Assembly (NCBI RefSeq): GCF_937958535.1
Contig: NZ_CALGNQ010000096.1
Coordinates: 1-11,280, forward strand
Source: an uncultured Georgenia sp.
Lineage (GTDB): Bacteria > Actinomycetota > Actinomycetes > Actinomycetales > Actinomycetaceae
Reading direction: 5' to 3'
Length of the DNA: 11,280 nt
The position numbers and the translations under genes were made by a program. Positions 1-7,776 of the stretch are shown piece by piece. The notes below the pieces were generated by a model. The model was not told where the DNA came from, did no database searches, and saw only the letters and a program-made list of their open reading frames with translations. The first letter of the stretch is position 1, and each line of letters begins with the position of its first letter.

Positions 1-1861
1 GAACTGTGGGGCCTGCAGTTGTGGGCGCCCGTGGTGAACCTGCTGCGCGACCCCCTGGCCCGGACGGCCCCGGCGGCGGGGCGGGAGCGGCCGGGGGCAG
101 CTCCGGGCGGCCCAGCGCGTGCCACACCTGCGCGCTGGACAGCACGCCACGCGGCCCGGACGGGTTGATGACCAGCGCCTTGGCCCGGTTGGCCAGGACG
201 AGCTGCAGGACGGCGCTCGCCGGCAGCCGGCGGGCCCCGAAGGACTGGTTGTAGGCGGCCACCTCCACCGGGGAGGTGAACGCGAGCATCACCGGCTTGT
301 CGTCCGTGCGGTCCCGGACGAGCACCGGCCCGGCCTTGCCCTCCACCTCGCCGTGGGCGATGAACAGGGCGGTGTCCGGCTCGCTCAGCGCGGTGAGGAG
401 CTCCTGGGTCGAGTGCTCGCGGGCGAGGAGGTTCTTCACCCCGACGGCGCTCGGTGCGGCGAGCGCGAAGTCGACCTCCTTGCGGCCGATGGCGCAGGTC
501 GGCCCGTTCGGGTCGACGATGAACCAGGCGAGCTCCTCGGTGCGCTGGAAGAGCTCGAGCAGGGTCGCGCCAGACTGGGCCACGCCGGTGACCCGCTCCT
601 CGCCGGGGCCTGCGGCGGCCTTCCGGCGGAACTCGACGAGCGCCTCGTTGCTCGTGAAGGCGCCCAGGGCCCGCTTGCCGTCCGGGGCGGTGAGCGTGCG
701 GAGCCGCAGCTGCGGCCGCGGGGTGCCCGGCGCGGGCACGTCGGAGCCCGAGGCGTCGACGACGAGCCGTCCGCCCAGGACCTGGCGCAGCACGTGGAGC
801 AGCTTCTGCGGGCCGGGGTCCGCGGCGAACTCGGCGACCGCCGTGCGGACCAGCTCGTTGTCCGGCGGGGTCGCCGGCGCCGGCGGGAGCCGCACCTCGC
901 CCAGCCGGGCGCTGTCGAGCACCACCTGGAGCTCCCCGGGGGCGGAGCAGTAGTAGAGCGGGAGGCGGCCCTCCTCGTCGAGCAGGTCGACGGGCTCGGC
1001 GTCGGTGAGCAGGTGGATGCGGGCCTCGGGGACGGCGCCGGTGGACGCGCCCGGCCCCTGCTCGACGACGGCGACCACCGGGCCGCTGTCGCGCGACTCC
1101 CCGGCCCGCACGATCCACGTCCCGCGGTCGTCGACGAAGGGGAGCGGGACGCCGACCGTCTCCAGCACCTCGACGAGCCCGAGCGACCCGCCCAGCCGCA
1201 GCCGTCGCCGTCCGGGCCGGGTGCCGTCGACGAGGACCGGTCCGTCCCGGTCGACGACGACGTGGAGCACCTCGGGGCGCGGCCGGTCCGACCGCACCGG
1301 GGCGGCCGGGGCCGCGACCCCGGCCGGCGTGTCCGCGGTGGGGGCCGGGGCCGCGACGTCCTCCCCGGGGCTCGGCACCGCGAGGCCGGCCGCGGTGATC
1401 CGGGCCGACATCCACTCCGGCACCGCGTCGGCGCGGCGCGGGTACCGGGTGAGGTGGTGGACCAGGTCGGTGGCGTCGAGCGGGGCGTCGCCCTTCCGCC
1501 AGGGCGCCGGCTCGGCGTCCCGGTTGAACCGGCCCGTGACGGTGAGCGTGGGGGTGGGCCAGCCGTCCGCGACGATGGACAGTGTCGCCTCCAGCCACGT
1601 GCCCGCGCCGGGCCGGACGCCGAGGTCCTGCAGACGGCGGGTCAGGGTGTGGGGCGGCTGGTCCGGGGTGAGCCGGCCGGTGCGTCCGGTGCGACGCTCC
1701 CCACGCACCTCGAGGACCCGGAAGGAGACCTCGTCGCGCACGGGACGCAGCTGCAGGTGTAGCTCGTCCCAGCCGGGCTCGGTCTGCAGCGAACCGACCA
1801 GCCAGCGGGCGAGCGCGCCGAGCACCTCCTGCTGCACCGGGTCCGGTGGCTGCTGGGTCAT
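1..1861 (-). CDS. SseB-like multidomain protein, partial (3' end beyond the window)
   Basis: ATG start at 1861-1859, preceded by a GGTGAGGA-like ribosome site about 8 nt upstream. The frame stays open for 620 codons to the window edge. Residues 1-155 form a hydrophilic alpha/beta-looking domain, with FNRDAEP near 114 and a VPEWM motif near 146. I cannot name it with certainty; DUF600/YezG-type is a guess. A Pro/Ala-rich linker covers about 161-196 and an unassigned domain about 197-325. Two tandem modules resembling the SseB N-terminal domain follow, about 333-475 and 479-580. Each has the AFTS-x-E/V stretch (AFTSNEALVEF, AFTSPVEVAAY), and the second closes with LVINPSGPRGVLSS. The last ~37 residues are Pro/Gly-rich low complexity, and their wobble positions stop being GC-rich, so the true C-terminus is uncertain. 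Cytoplasmic: no signal peptide or membrane segment seen. Function unknown. SseB is named for enhanced serine sensitivity in E. coli, but related domains occur in many actinobacterial proteins of unknown role. It is divergent from the cold-shock gene. Confidence 0.75.
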   Translation of the reverse strand, partial: MTQQPPDPVQQEVLGALARWLVGSLQTEPGWDELHLQLRPVRDEVSFRVLEVRGERRTGRTGRLTPDQPPHTLTRRLQDLGVRPGAGTWLEATLSIVADGWPTPTLTVTGRFNRDAEPAPWRKGDAPLDATDLVHHLTRYPRRADAVPEWMSARITAAGLAVPSPGEDVAAPAPTADTPAGVAAPAAPVRSDRPRPEVLHVVVDRDGPVLVDGTRPGRRRLRLGGSLGLVEVLETVGVPLPFVDDRGTWIVRAGESRDSGPVVAVVEQGPGASTGAVPEARIHLLTDAEPVDLLDEEGRLPLYYCSAPGELQVVLDSARLGEVRLPPAPATPPDNELVRTAVAEFAADPGPQKLLHVLRQVLGGRLVVDASGSDVPAPGTPRPQLRLRTLTAPDGKRALGAFTSNEALVEFRRKAAAGPGEERVTGVAQSGATLLELFQRTEELAWFIVDPNGPTCAIGRKEVDFALAAPSAVGVKNLLAREHSTQELLTALSEPDTALFIAHGEVEGKAGPVLVRDRTDDKPVMLAFTSPVEVAAYNQSFGARRLPASAVLQLVLANRAKALVINPSGPRGVLSSAQVWHALGRPELPPAAPAPPPGPSGPGGRAAGSPRAPTTAGPTV

Positions 1862-2021
1862 GGGCACGTCCTCACCTTCGCGTCGTTCCGCCCTCCACGG
1901 TATAGCGCCCGTTCGTCCGGAGCGGAGCCGGGCCCGGCGCCGGTCCCCGGCCGGTATCCTGGGACGAGCAACGCACCGTTCCGTTGTCCCCTCCAGCCCC
2001 ACCGTCCAGAGAGGTCCTCAC
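1862..2021. promoter_or_regulatory. Divergent intergenic region with weak candidate promoters
   Basis: This 160-bp gap separates the SseB-like gene (minus) from the cold-shock gene (plus). On the plus strand TATCCT at 1955-1960 fits a TANNNT -10 element and would give a leader of about 55 nt. On the minus strand TATACC (1904-1899) or TACCGT (1902-1897) could serve as -10. No convincing -35 is present for either, which is common in actinobacteria. A perfect palindrome, GCCGGGCCCGGC, lies at 1927-1938 between the two candidates; it may be only a GC-rich chance match. The assignments rest on short matches and are weak. Confidence 0.35.
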
Positions 2022-2405
2022 GTGCCCACCGGCAAGGTCAAGTGGTTCGACCCCGAGCGCGGGTTCGGCTTCATCACCGCCGACGACGGTGCCCAGGTCT
2101 TCCTCCACGCGTCGGCGCTGCCGCCGGACGCGCCCAACCCGAAGCCCGGGACGCGGGTGGACTTCGGTATCGCCGACGGCCGCAAGGGCCCCTCGGCGCT
2201 CTCCGTGCAGATCCTCGACCCGCTGCCGTCGGTGGTGCGCGCCAAGCGCCGTCCCGCGGAGGACATGGTCCCGATCGTCGAGGACCTCATCCGGGAGCTC
2301 GACCGTGTCTCGAACGACCTGCGCCGGGGTCGCTACCCCGACGGTCCGCGCGGGACGAAGCTGGCCCAGGTGCTGCGGGCCGTGGCCGACCAGTTCGACG
2401 CCTGA
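2022..2405 (+). CDS. cspB: Cold-shock domain protein with C-terminal extension
   Basis: 127 aa from a GTG start at 2022. This start is chosen because AGAGAGG at 2008-2014 is a good ribosome site with 7 nt spacing and because the family begins with PTGKVKWF. Residues 2-67 form the cold-shock OB fold. RNP1-like RGFGFI is at 13-18 and RNP2-like VFLHASAL at 26-33. Aromatic residues W8, F9, F15, F17 and F27 and H29 sit where nucleic-acid-stacking residues are expected. Canonical bacterial Csp proteins are about 67-70 aa. This one carries ~55 extra residues, predicted helical and charged, ending in RRGRYPDGPRGTK and AVADQFDA. From memory this resembles M. tuberculosis Rv0871 (CspB), hence the symbol. 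Known family role: single-stranded RNA/DNA binding and RNA chaperoning. The role of the extension is unknown. It is the first gene of the plus-strand cluster, with an 18-bp gap to the DUF3027 gene. Confidence 0.9.
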   Translation: MPTGKVKWFDPERGFGFITADDGAQVFLHASALPPDAPNPKPGTRVDFGIADGRKGPSALSVQILDPLPSVVRAKRRPAEDMVPIVEDLIRELDRVSNDLRRGRYPDGPRGTKLAQVLRAVADQFDA

Positions 2406-2423
2406 GCCACGTAGGATCGACAG

Positions 2424-3275
2424 GTGACCGCACCCGCCGTGATCGTGCCCCGACCAGCGCCTCCTGCCCGGGAGGCGGTGCTCGCGGGAGCCGTCGACCT
2501 CGCGCGGGAGGCCGTCGTCGCCGACGTCGGGCCGGACCAGGTCGGTGAGCATGCCGGCTACGTCGTCGAGGGACCGCGGCTGCTCACCCACGTCTTCCAC
2601 TCCCGCACGCCCGGGTATCGCGGCTGGTATTGGGCGGTGACGCTCACCCGCCCGCCCCGTGCCCGCAAGGCCACGGTGGTCGAGGTCAACCACCTGCCCG
2701 GGGAGGACGCGCTCCTGTCCCCGAGCTGGGTGCCGTGGGCCGATCGGCTGCAGCCGAGCGACATCGGGCCCACCGACGAGCTGCCCTACGTGGGCGACGA
2801 CGACCGGCTCGACGCCGGGTACGAGGCCACCGGGGAGGACGCCGACGTGCTCGGCCCCGAGCTCGCCTACGAGGTGGGGCTCGGCCGGGCCCGGGTGCTG
2901 TCCGCCGAGGGGCGGCGCCAGGCCGCGACGCGCTGGTACGAGGGGGAGCACGGGCCGAGCTCGCGCGCCGCCCGCGCCGCCCGGGCGCAGTGCTCCACCT
3001 GCGCGTTCTTCGTCCCGCTCACCGGGTCGCTGCGCCGTCTCTTCGGCGTGTGTGCCAACGAGTGGTCACCCGCCGACGGGATGGTGGTGAGCGTCGACCA
3101 CGGCTGCGGTGCCCACTCCGAGACCGGCGAGCGCAAGCGCCCGAGCAACTGGAGCCCGAGCCTGCCGGTGGTCGACGAGTTCGACCTCGAGGTCATCTCC
3201 CTGGAACCGCTCCGTCCCTACGTCGTCGACGCGCAGCCCGAGGAGCAGGCCGAGGCCGGCACGGTCACCCCGTGA
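2424..3275 (+). CDS. DUF3027 family protein
   Basis: 283 aa from a GTG at 2424, with AGGA at 2413-2416 spaced 7 nt upstream. The start sits 18 bp after the cold-shock stop. I recognise the actinobacterial DUF3027 family from the N-terminal helix AREAVL...AREAVV, the GYRGWYWAVTLTR segment at about 64-76 and the WVPWADRLQPSDIGP block at about 102-116. The C-terminal third has an ordered Cys/His set: C190-x2-C193, C210, then H226-G-C228-G-A-H231. This spacing suggests a bound metal (zinc or an Fe-S cluster), which is inference. There is no signal peptide or membrane segment, so it is probably cytoplasmic. No biochemical function is known to me. The last codons overlap the MFS start (GTGA at 3272-3275), so the two are likely co-translated. 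The close link to a cold-shock gene hints at nucleic-acid-related work but proves nothing. Confidence 0.85.
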   Translation: MTAPAVIVPRPAPPAREAVLAGAVDLAREAVVADVGPDQVGEHAGYVVEGPRLLTHVFHSRTPGYRGWYWAVTLTRPPRARKATVVEVNHLPGEDALLSPSWVPWADRLQPSDIGPTDELPYVGDDDRLDAGYEATGEDADVLGPELAYEVGLGRARVLSAEGRRQAATRWYEGEHGPSSRAARAARAQCSTCAFFVPLTGSLRRLFGVCANEWSPADGMVVSVDHGCGAHSETGERKRPSNWSPSLPVVDEFDLEVISLEPLRPYVVDAQPEEQAEAGTVTP

Positions 3276-4495
3276 GCCGGGAGCGCATGTTCCCGCTGCG
3301 CTCGGTGGTGCTCGGGGCCTTCGTCCCCTCCCTCGTCTTCGAGGTCGGTATCGGGGCGATGCTGCCGATCGTCGCGATCACCGCGACGCACCTGGGGGCC
3401 TCCCTGGCCGTGGCCGGGATCATGGCGGCGCTGGTCCCGATCGGGCAGCTGCTCGCCGACATGCCGGCCGGCGCGCTCGCCGCCCGTCTCGGTGACCGCC
3501 GGGCGATGATGCTGGCCGGCCTGGTCTCGGCGGTTGGTTTCGTCGGCTGCGCCCTGGCCCCGCACCTGGCGGTGCTGGCCCTCGGCGTCCTCCTCATCGG
3601 CGGCGCGACGGCGGTGTTCAACCTCGCTCGGCACGCCTACCTCACCGAGATCACCCCGCCGCTGCGGCGGGCCCGGGTGCTGTCCACGCTCGCCGGCGTC
3701 CACCGCATCGGACTGTTCATCGGCCCTTTCGCCGGCGCCGCGGTCATCCACGGGAACGGCCTCCGCGCCGGGTACTGGCTCGCGCTGGGCACGTCGCTGG
3801 CCGCCACCGCGGTCATCGCCGCGGTGCGCCCGGAGGGGGACGAGCACGGTCCGGCGGCACCGGCGGGGTCCCGGCAGACCCGGTCGCTGTGGTCGGTCCT
3901 CACCGAGCACCGGCAGGTGTTCGCCACGCTGGGTGTGGCGGTTCTGCTCGTCGGCGCCGTCCGCGGGGCGCGGCAGACCGTGCTGCCGCTGTGGGGTGAG
4001 CACCTCGGTCTCGACCCGGCCGTCACCAGCGTCGTCTTCGGGGTCGCCGGTGCGGCGGACATGCTGCTCTTCTACCCGGCGGGCAAGGTCATGGACGCCT
4101 TCGGCCGACTGTGGATCGGCATCCCGGCGATGCTCACCATGGGGCTGGCGATGGCGCTGCTGCCGCTGACGACGACGGTCGCCGCGTTCGCCTGGGTGGC
4201 GGTGCTCCTCGGTCTGGGCAACGGGATGAGCTCGGGCATCCTCATGACCCTGGGGGCGGACGTGGCCCCGCCGGGGGAGCGTGCCCAGTTCCTCGGTATC
4301 TGGCGGGTCTTCCAGGACGGCGGTGCCGCCGCCGGCCCGCTCGTCGTGTCGGCCGGGGCGGCGCTCGGGTCCCTCGCCGCGGGGATCTGGGTGATGGCCG
4401 GCTCCGGTGTCGTGGCGGCCGGCGCGCTCGGCCGGTGGGTGCCACGCTGGTCGGCGCACGCCAACCGCACCACCCGCCGGCGCGCCGGGCTCTGA
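3272..4495 (+). CDS. MFS transporter, 12 predicted TM segments
   Basis: 407 aa if started at GTG 3272, which overlaps the preceding TGA as GTGA. An in-frame ATG at 3287 (403 codons including the stop) is the alternative; GGGAG just before it is only 3 nt away, too close for a good ribosome site. The protein is highly hydrophobic, with two blocks of about six membrane helices separated by a polar loop at about 188-215. The loop between TM2 and TM3, GALAARLGDRRAM (67-79), matches the MFS motif A pattern G-x-L-a-x-R-x-G-x-R-R. GNGMSSGILMTLGADV near residue 315-330 is a typical C-half helix. Family: major facilitator superfamily, inner-membrane proton-coupled or uniport transport, often drug or sugar efflux. 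The substrate cannot be read from the sequence. Third gene of the csp/DUF3027 cluster; it converges on the GH3 gene with only 4 bp between stops. Confidence 0.9.
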   Translation: MSRERMFPLRSVVLGAFVPSLVFEVGIGAMLPIVAITATHLGASLAVAGIMAALVPIGQLLADMPAGALAARLGDRRAMMLAGLVSAVGFVGCALAPHLAVLALGVLLIGGATAVFNLARHAYLTEITPPLRRARVLSTLAGVHRIGLFIGPFAGAAVIHGNGLRAGYWLALGTSLAATAVIAAVRPEGDEHGPAAPAGSRQTRSLWSVLTEHRQVFATLGVAVLLVGAVRGARQTVLPLWGEHLGLDPAVTSVVFGVAGAADMLLFYPAGKVMDAFGRLWIGIPAMLTMGLAMALLPLTTTVAAFAWVAVLLGLGNGMSSGILMTLGADVAPPGERAQFLGIWRVFQDGGAAAGPLVVSAGAALGSLAAGIWVMAGSGVVAAGALGRWVPRWSAHANRTTRRRAGL

Positions 4496-4510
4496 GGGCT
4501 CAGCCCCGCG
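4483..4510. terminator. Candidate bidirectional terminator hairpin over the convergent stops
   Basis: CGCCGGGCT (4483-4491) can pair with AGCCCCGCG (4502-4510), giving eight pairs with one C-C mismatch around a 10-nt loop. The structure contains the TGA stops of both the MFS gene (4493-4495) and the GH3 gene (4502-4500). There is no T-tract on either side, so it would be an I-shaped actinobacterial-type terminator at best. The position fits; the function is inference. Confidence 0.35.
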
Positions 4511-6830
4511 ACACGGAGGTCCCGACCCAGCGCGGGTCGTCCGGGCCGACCTCGTGGACCGCGCCGACGAGCTCGACCCGCGCCTCCGTCTCCCGCCGGG
4601 CGCAGCTCGGGCCGACCCACAGCTCGACGGTGCCCGGTTCCACCACGCGACGCAGCCGCCGGTCGGTGAAGGCGAGCCGCGTCGTCGGGACGGAGAAGCG
4701 GACCGTCACCGCCTCCCCGGGGGCGAGGTCCACCCGGCGGTAGCCGAGCAGCTGGGCGATCGGCCGGGTCACCGAGGCCACGACGTCGCGCGCGTAGAGC
4801 TGGACGACGTCGCTGCCCTCCCGCTCCCCGGTGTTGCGCACCTCGACGCTCACCTCGAGCGTCCCGTCGGTGGGGATCTGCGGGCTCGCCGGGGTCAGTG
4901 CCGTGCGGGCGAAGGAGGTGTAGCTCAGGCCGTGGCCGAAGGGCAGCGGCGGGGTCGGGTCCAGGGTGCTCGTGTCGGTCGGGCCGCCGAGCGGCGGGTG
5001 GAGGTAGGAGAACGGCTGCGCCCCCGCGGAGCGGGGCAGGCTCACCGGGAGCCGGCCCGAGGGGTTGACCCGCCCGGACAGCACACCCGCGAGGGCCGGG
5101 CCGCCCTCCTCGCCGGGGAAGAACGCCTGGACGACGGCGGCGCACCGCTCCAGCGCCCATCCCACCGCGTAGGGGCGTCCGGTGAGCAGGACGAGGACGA
5201 CGGGCGTCCCCGTGGCGAGCACCGCCTCCACCAGCTCGCGCTGCACCCCGGGCAGCTCGAGGTCGTCGGTGTCGCAGCCCTCGCCGACCGTGCCCCGCCC
5301 GAAGAGCCCGGACTGGTCCCCGGCGACGACGACGGCGACGTCCGCGTCGGCCGCGGCCGCGACCGCCTCGGCGAAGCCGCTGCGGTCGTCGTCGGCCACC
5401 TCGCAGCCCCGGGCGAAGGTCACCGTGGGCAGCTCGGCGCGCAGCGCCTCGAGCACGGTGGGCACGGCGATGCCCGGCTCGGTGCCGGGGTGGTGCGGGA
5501 TGACGTGGTTGACGAAGGAGTAGCAGCCGAACATCGCGGGCACGCGGTCGGCGTTCGGGCCGAGCACGGCCACCCGCTGCGTCGGCGCGAGCGGCAGCGT
5601 CCCGTCGTTGGACAGCAGGACGACCGACCGTTCCGCCAGCCGCCGGGCGAGCGCGCGGTGCGCGGGCGGGTCGAGGTCGACGTCCTCGTCCTCGCCGTCG
5701 TCGGCGGAGAAGTCGGCGTCGAGCAGACCCAGCTCCTCCTTCTGCTGCAGCACCCGCAGGACGGCGCGGTCGACGAGGGCGACGGGGGTGCGGCCGTCCT
5801 CCACCCGCTCCCGCAGGGGACCGAGGTAGGCGTCGCCGGTGGGCAGCTCGATGTCCACCCCGGCCTCCAGGGCGAGCTCGGCCGCCTCGCCGAGGTCGGC
5901 GGCCACCCCGTGGAGGAGGTGGAGGAACGCGACGCCGAAGTAGTCGGCGGCGACCGTCCCGGTGAACCCCCAGCGGTCGCGCAGCAGGCTGGTGAGCAGC
6001 TCGGGGTCGGCGGCGGCGGGCACGCCGTCGATGTCGCTGTAGGAGTGCATGACCGCGCGGGCGCCGCCGTCGCGGACCGCCATCTCGAAGGGGGGCAGCA
6101 GCACGTCGGCCACCTCGCGCGGGCCGGCGTGGACGGGCGCGAGGTTGCGGCCCGCCCGGGAGGCGGAGTACCCGACGAAGTGCTTGAGCGTGGCGATGAC
6201 ACCGCTGCGCTGCAGCCCGCGCACGTAGGCGGTGCCGACGGTCCCCACGAGGTAGGGGTCCTCGCCGATGCACTCCTCGGTGCGTCCCCAGCGTGGGTCG
6301 CGCACGACGTCGAGCACCGGGGCCAGCCCCTGGTGGACCCCGAGGTCGCGCATGACCCCGCCGATCGCGGCGCCCATCTCCTCGACGAGGTCGGGGTCGA
6401 AGGCGGCGCCCCACGCCAGCGGGGTGGGGAACGTCGTCGCCCTCCAGGCCGCGAGGCCGGTGAGGCACTCCTCGTGGGCGATCGCCGGGATCCCCAGGCG
6501 GGTGTTCTCCACCAGCCACCGCTGCGTCTCGCGCAGCGTGCGACGGGCGGTGGCCGGCTCCACGGGCCGGGTGCCGAACACCCGGGTGAGGTGGCCCAGG
6601 CCGTGCCGCGCGAACTCGGTGAAGGTGGGCTGGTCCTCCGTCATCGTGTCCTGCATGGGCGCGACGACCTCGCCGTCGGCGCCGGCGCCCACCCACAGCC
6701 CGACGATCTGGGCCAGCTTCTCCTCCAGGGTCATGCGCGCGAGCAGGTCGCGGACGCGGGCGCTGGGCTCCGGCGGCGCGGCCTCGGGCACCGGCGCGGC
6801 GGTCGGGCGGACGGGGACGGTGTCGGTCAC
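4500..6830 (-). CDS. GH3 family glycosidase (beta-glucosidase / beta-xylosidase)
   Basis: 776 aa from a GTG at 6830, with AAGGA 6 nt upstream. Domain order: (beta/alpha)8-type GH3 N-domain about 25-370, alpha/beta sandwich C-domain about 395-610, then fibronectin-III-like domain about 650-745 after FGHGLSYTSF (631-640). Active-site landmarks: HEECLTG (119-125), DPRWGRTEECIGEDPYL (178-194), KHFVGYS (216-222), nucleophile candidate D296 in TVAADYFGV, and acid/base candidate E517 in GEGCDTDDLELPG. The HEECLTG and HQGLAPVLD blocks recall the subgroup containing bacterial beta-xylosidases (BxlA-like). It should remove non-reducing-end sugars from short beta-linked oligosaccharides by the retaining mechanism. 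There is no signal peptide, so it acts in the cytoplasm on sugar imported by the adjacent ABC system. An acidic linker (about 376-388) joins the domains. It is the last gene of the operon, 52 bp after the second permease. Glucose versus xylose specificity is not resolved. Confidence 0.93.
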   Translation of the reverse strand: MTDTVPVRPTAAPVPEAAPPEPSARVRDLLARMTLEEKLAQIVGLWVGAGADGEVVAPMQDTMTEDQPTFTEFARHGLGHLTRVFGTRPVEPATARRTLRETQRWLVENTRLGIPAIAHEECLTGLAAWRATTFPTPLAWGAAFDPDLVEEMGAAIGGVMRDLGVHQGLAPVLDVVRDPRWGRTEECIGEDPYLVGTVGTAYVRGLQRSGVIATLKHFVGYSASRAGRNLAPVHAGPREVADVLLPPFEMAVRDGGARAVMHSYSDIDGVPAAADPELLTSLLRDRWGFTGTVAADYFGVAFLHLLHGVAADLGEAAELALEAGVDIELPTGDAYLGPLRERVEDGRTPVALVDRAVLRVLQQKEELGLLDADFSADDGEDEDVDLDPPAHRALARRLAERSVVLLSNDGTLPLAPTQRVAVLGPNADRVPAMFGCYSFVNHVIPHHPGTEPGIAVPTVLEALRAELPTVTFARGCEVADDDRSGFAEAVAAAADADVAVVVAGDQSGLFGRGTVGEGCDTDDLELPGVQRELVEAVLATGTPVVLVLLTGRPYAVGWALERCAAVVQAFFPGEEGGPALAGVLSGRVNPSGRLPVSLPRSAGAQPFSYLHPPLGGPTDTSTLDPTPPLPFGHGLSYTSFARTALTPASPQIPTDGTLEVSVEVRNTGEREGSDVVQLYARDVVASVTRPIAQLLGYRRVDLAPGEAVTVRFSVPTTRLAFTDRRLRRVVEPGTVELWVGPSCARRETEARVELVGAVHEVGPDDPRWVGTSVSRG

Positions 6831-6833
6831 GGA

Positions 6834-6845
6834 AGGTCCTTCGGT
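6834..6845 (-). promoter_or_regulatory. Ribosome-binding site of the GH3 gene (12-mer shared with the binding-protein gene)
   Basis: On the minus strand this reads ACCGAAGGACCT, followed by three bases and the GTG start at 6830. The same 12 bases stand at the same distance before the binding-protein start (10103-10114). It contains the AAGGA ribosome site, and it fixes the GH3 start at GTG 6830. Confidence 0.6.
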
Positions 6846-6882
6846 TCGGATCGGATCGAGTGGTCGGGGTGCGGTCCGGGCC

Positions 6883-7776
6883 TCAGCCCTTGACGGCGCC
6901 CTGGAGCCCGCTGACGATGCGCTTCTCCATCGCGAGGAAGAAGACGAGCGCGGGGATCATCGCCAGCGAGGTGAAGGCGAGGACCCCGGCGGTGTCCTGC
7001 GCGTGCTCGGTGGAGAACGTCGCCACGCCCAGCGGCAAGGTCTGGGAGGCGGGGTCGTGGAGCACGAGCAGGGGGAGCAGGTAGGCGTTCCACGAGGCGA
7101 CGAAGGCCAGGACGCCGACGGTCACCATGCCGGGCCCGGAGAGCGGGAGCAGGATGCGCCAGAAGAAGCCGATCCGGCTCGCGCCGTCGAGCAGGGCGGC
7201 CTCCTCCAGCTCCTTGGGCAGCGCCATGAGGAAGGGGCGGAGGATGACCACGGTCATCGGCAGCGCGAAGGCCGCCTGCGGCAGTGCCACGCCCAGGGCG
7301 TTGCTCGTCAGGCCGAGGTCGCGGACCATGAGGAACAGCGGGATGACCGCGACGGTGAGCGGGAAGAGCAGCCCGAGGACGAAGACGAGGAAGAGCGTCT
7401 CACGGCCGCGGAAGGTGTACCGGGCCAGCGGGTAGGCGGCCATGACCCCGCACACGACGACGAGCGCCGTCGTGATGAGCGCGACGATGCTGGAGTTGAG
7501 CGCGAAGCGCCAGAACGAGGACGACGTCACGACGTCGACGTAGTTCGTCAGCACCCAGGGGTCGGGCAGGCCCACGGGGTCGGCGGCGAGCTGGGCGTTG
7601 GTGCGGAAGCCGCCGAGCACCGCGTAGACCACCGGGGTGAGCGTGACCGCCGCGACGACGAGCGCCACGGCGTAGACGAGTGGCGTGCCGCCGGAGAAGG
7701 CGCGGCGGCTGCTGCGCCGGCGGCGCGCGGTGCGTTCGGCGGGAGCCGGGTGGGTGGTGGGCACGACCGTCGTCAT
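6883..7776 (-). CDS. Sugar ABC transporter permease, MalG-like
   Basis: 297 aa from ATG at 7776, with GGAAGG (7789-7784) spaced 7 nt. The start overlaps the stop of the preceding permease (ATGA), so translation is probably coupled. The first ~27 residues are basic and cytoplasmic (RTARRRRSSRRAF). Six membrane segments follow. The EAA loop is near 186-210: ELEEAALLDGAS, then RILLPLSGPG. This is the site that docks to the ATPase. The protein ends in the usual short tail, GLQGAVKG. Family: CUT1 carbohydrate permease, second subunit of the inner-membrane heterodimer. It pairs with the upstream permease and receives sugar from the binding lipoprotein. No ATPase gene is adjacent, which fits actinobacterial systems energised by a shared MsiK-type ATPase. 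Confidence 0.95.
   Translation of the reverse strand: MTTVVPTTHPAPAERTARRRRSSRRAFSGGTPLVYAVALVVAAVTLTPVVYAVLGGFRTNAQLAADPVGLPDPWVLTNYVDVVTSSSFWRFALNSSIVALITTALVVVCGVMAAYPLARYTFRGRETLFLVFVLGLLFPLTVAVIPLFLMVRDLGLTSNALGVALPQAAFALPMTVVILRPFLMALPKELEEAALLDGASRIGFFWRILLPLSGPGMVTVGVLAFVASWNAYLLPLLVLHDPASQTLPLGVATFSTEHAQDTAGVLAFTSLAMIPALVFFLAMEKRIVSGLQGAVKG

Noticed and set aside
119..1762. 547-codon open frame on the plus strand opposite the SseB-like gene
   Set aside because: Antisense shadow: low-complexity Arg/Gly/Glu-rich product, while the minus frame shows SseB-like motifs and a ribosome site.
1927..1938. Perfect palindrome GCCGGGCCCGGC in the divergent intergenic region
   Set aside because: Made only of G and C in a very GC-rich context, so chance is a sufficient explanation. 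It has no matching regulator here.
4072..6696. 874-codon open frame on the minus strand
   Set aside because: Its product is an Arg/Gly/Ala-rich low-complexity sequence typical of an off-frame read in high-GC DNA. The GH3 frame over the same bases has full family motifs.
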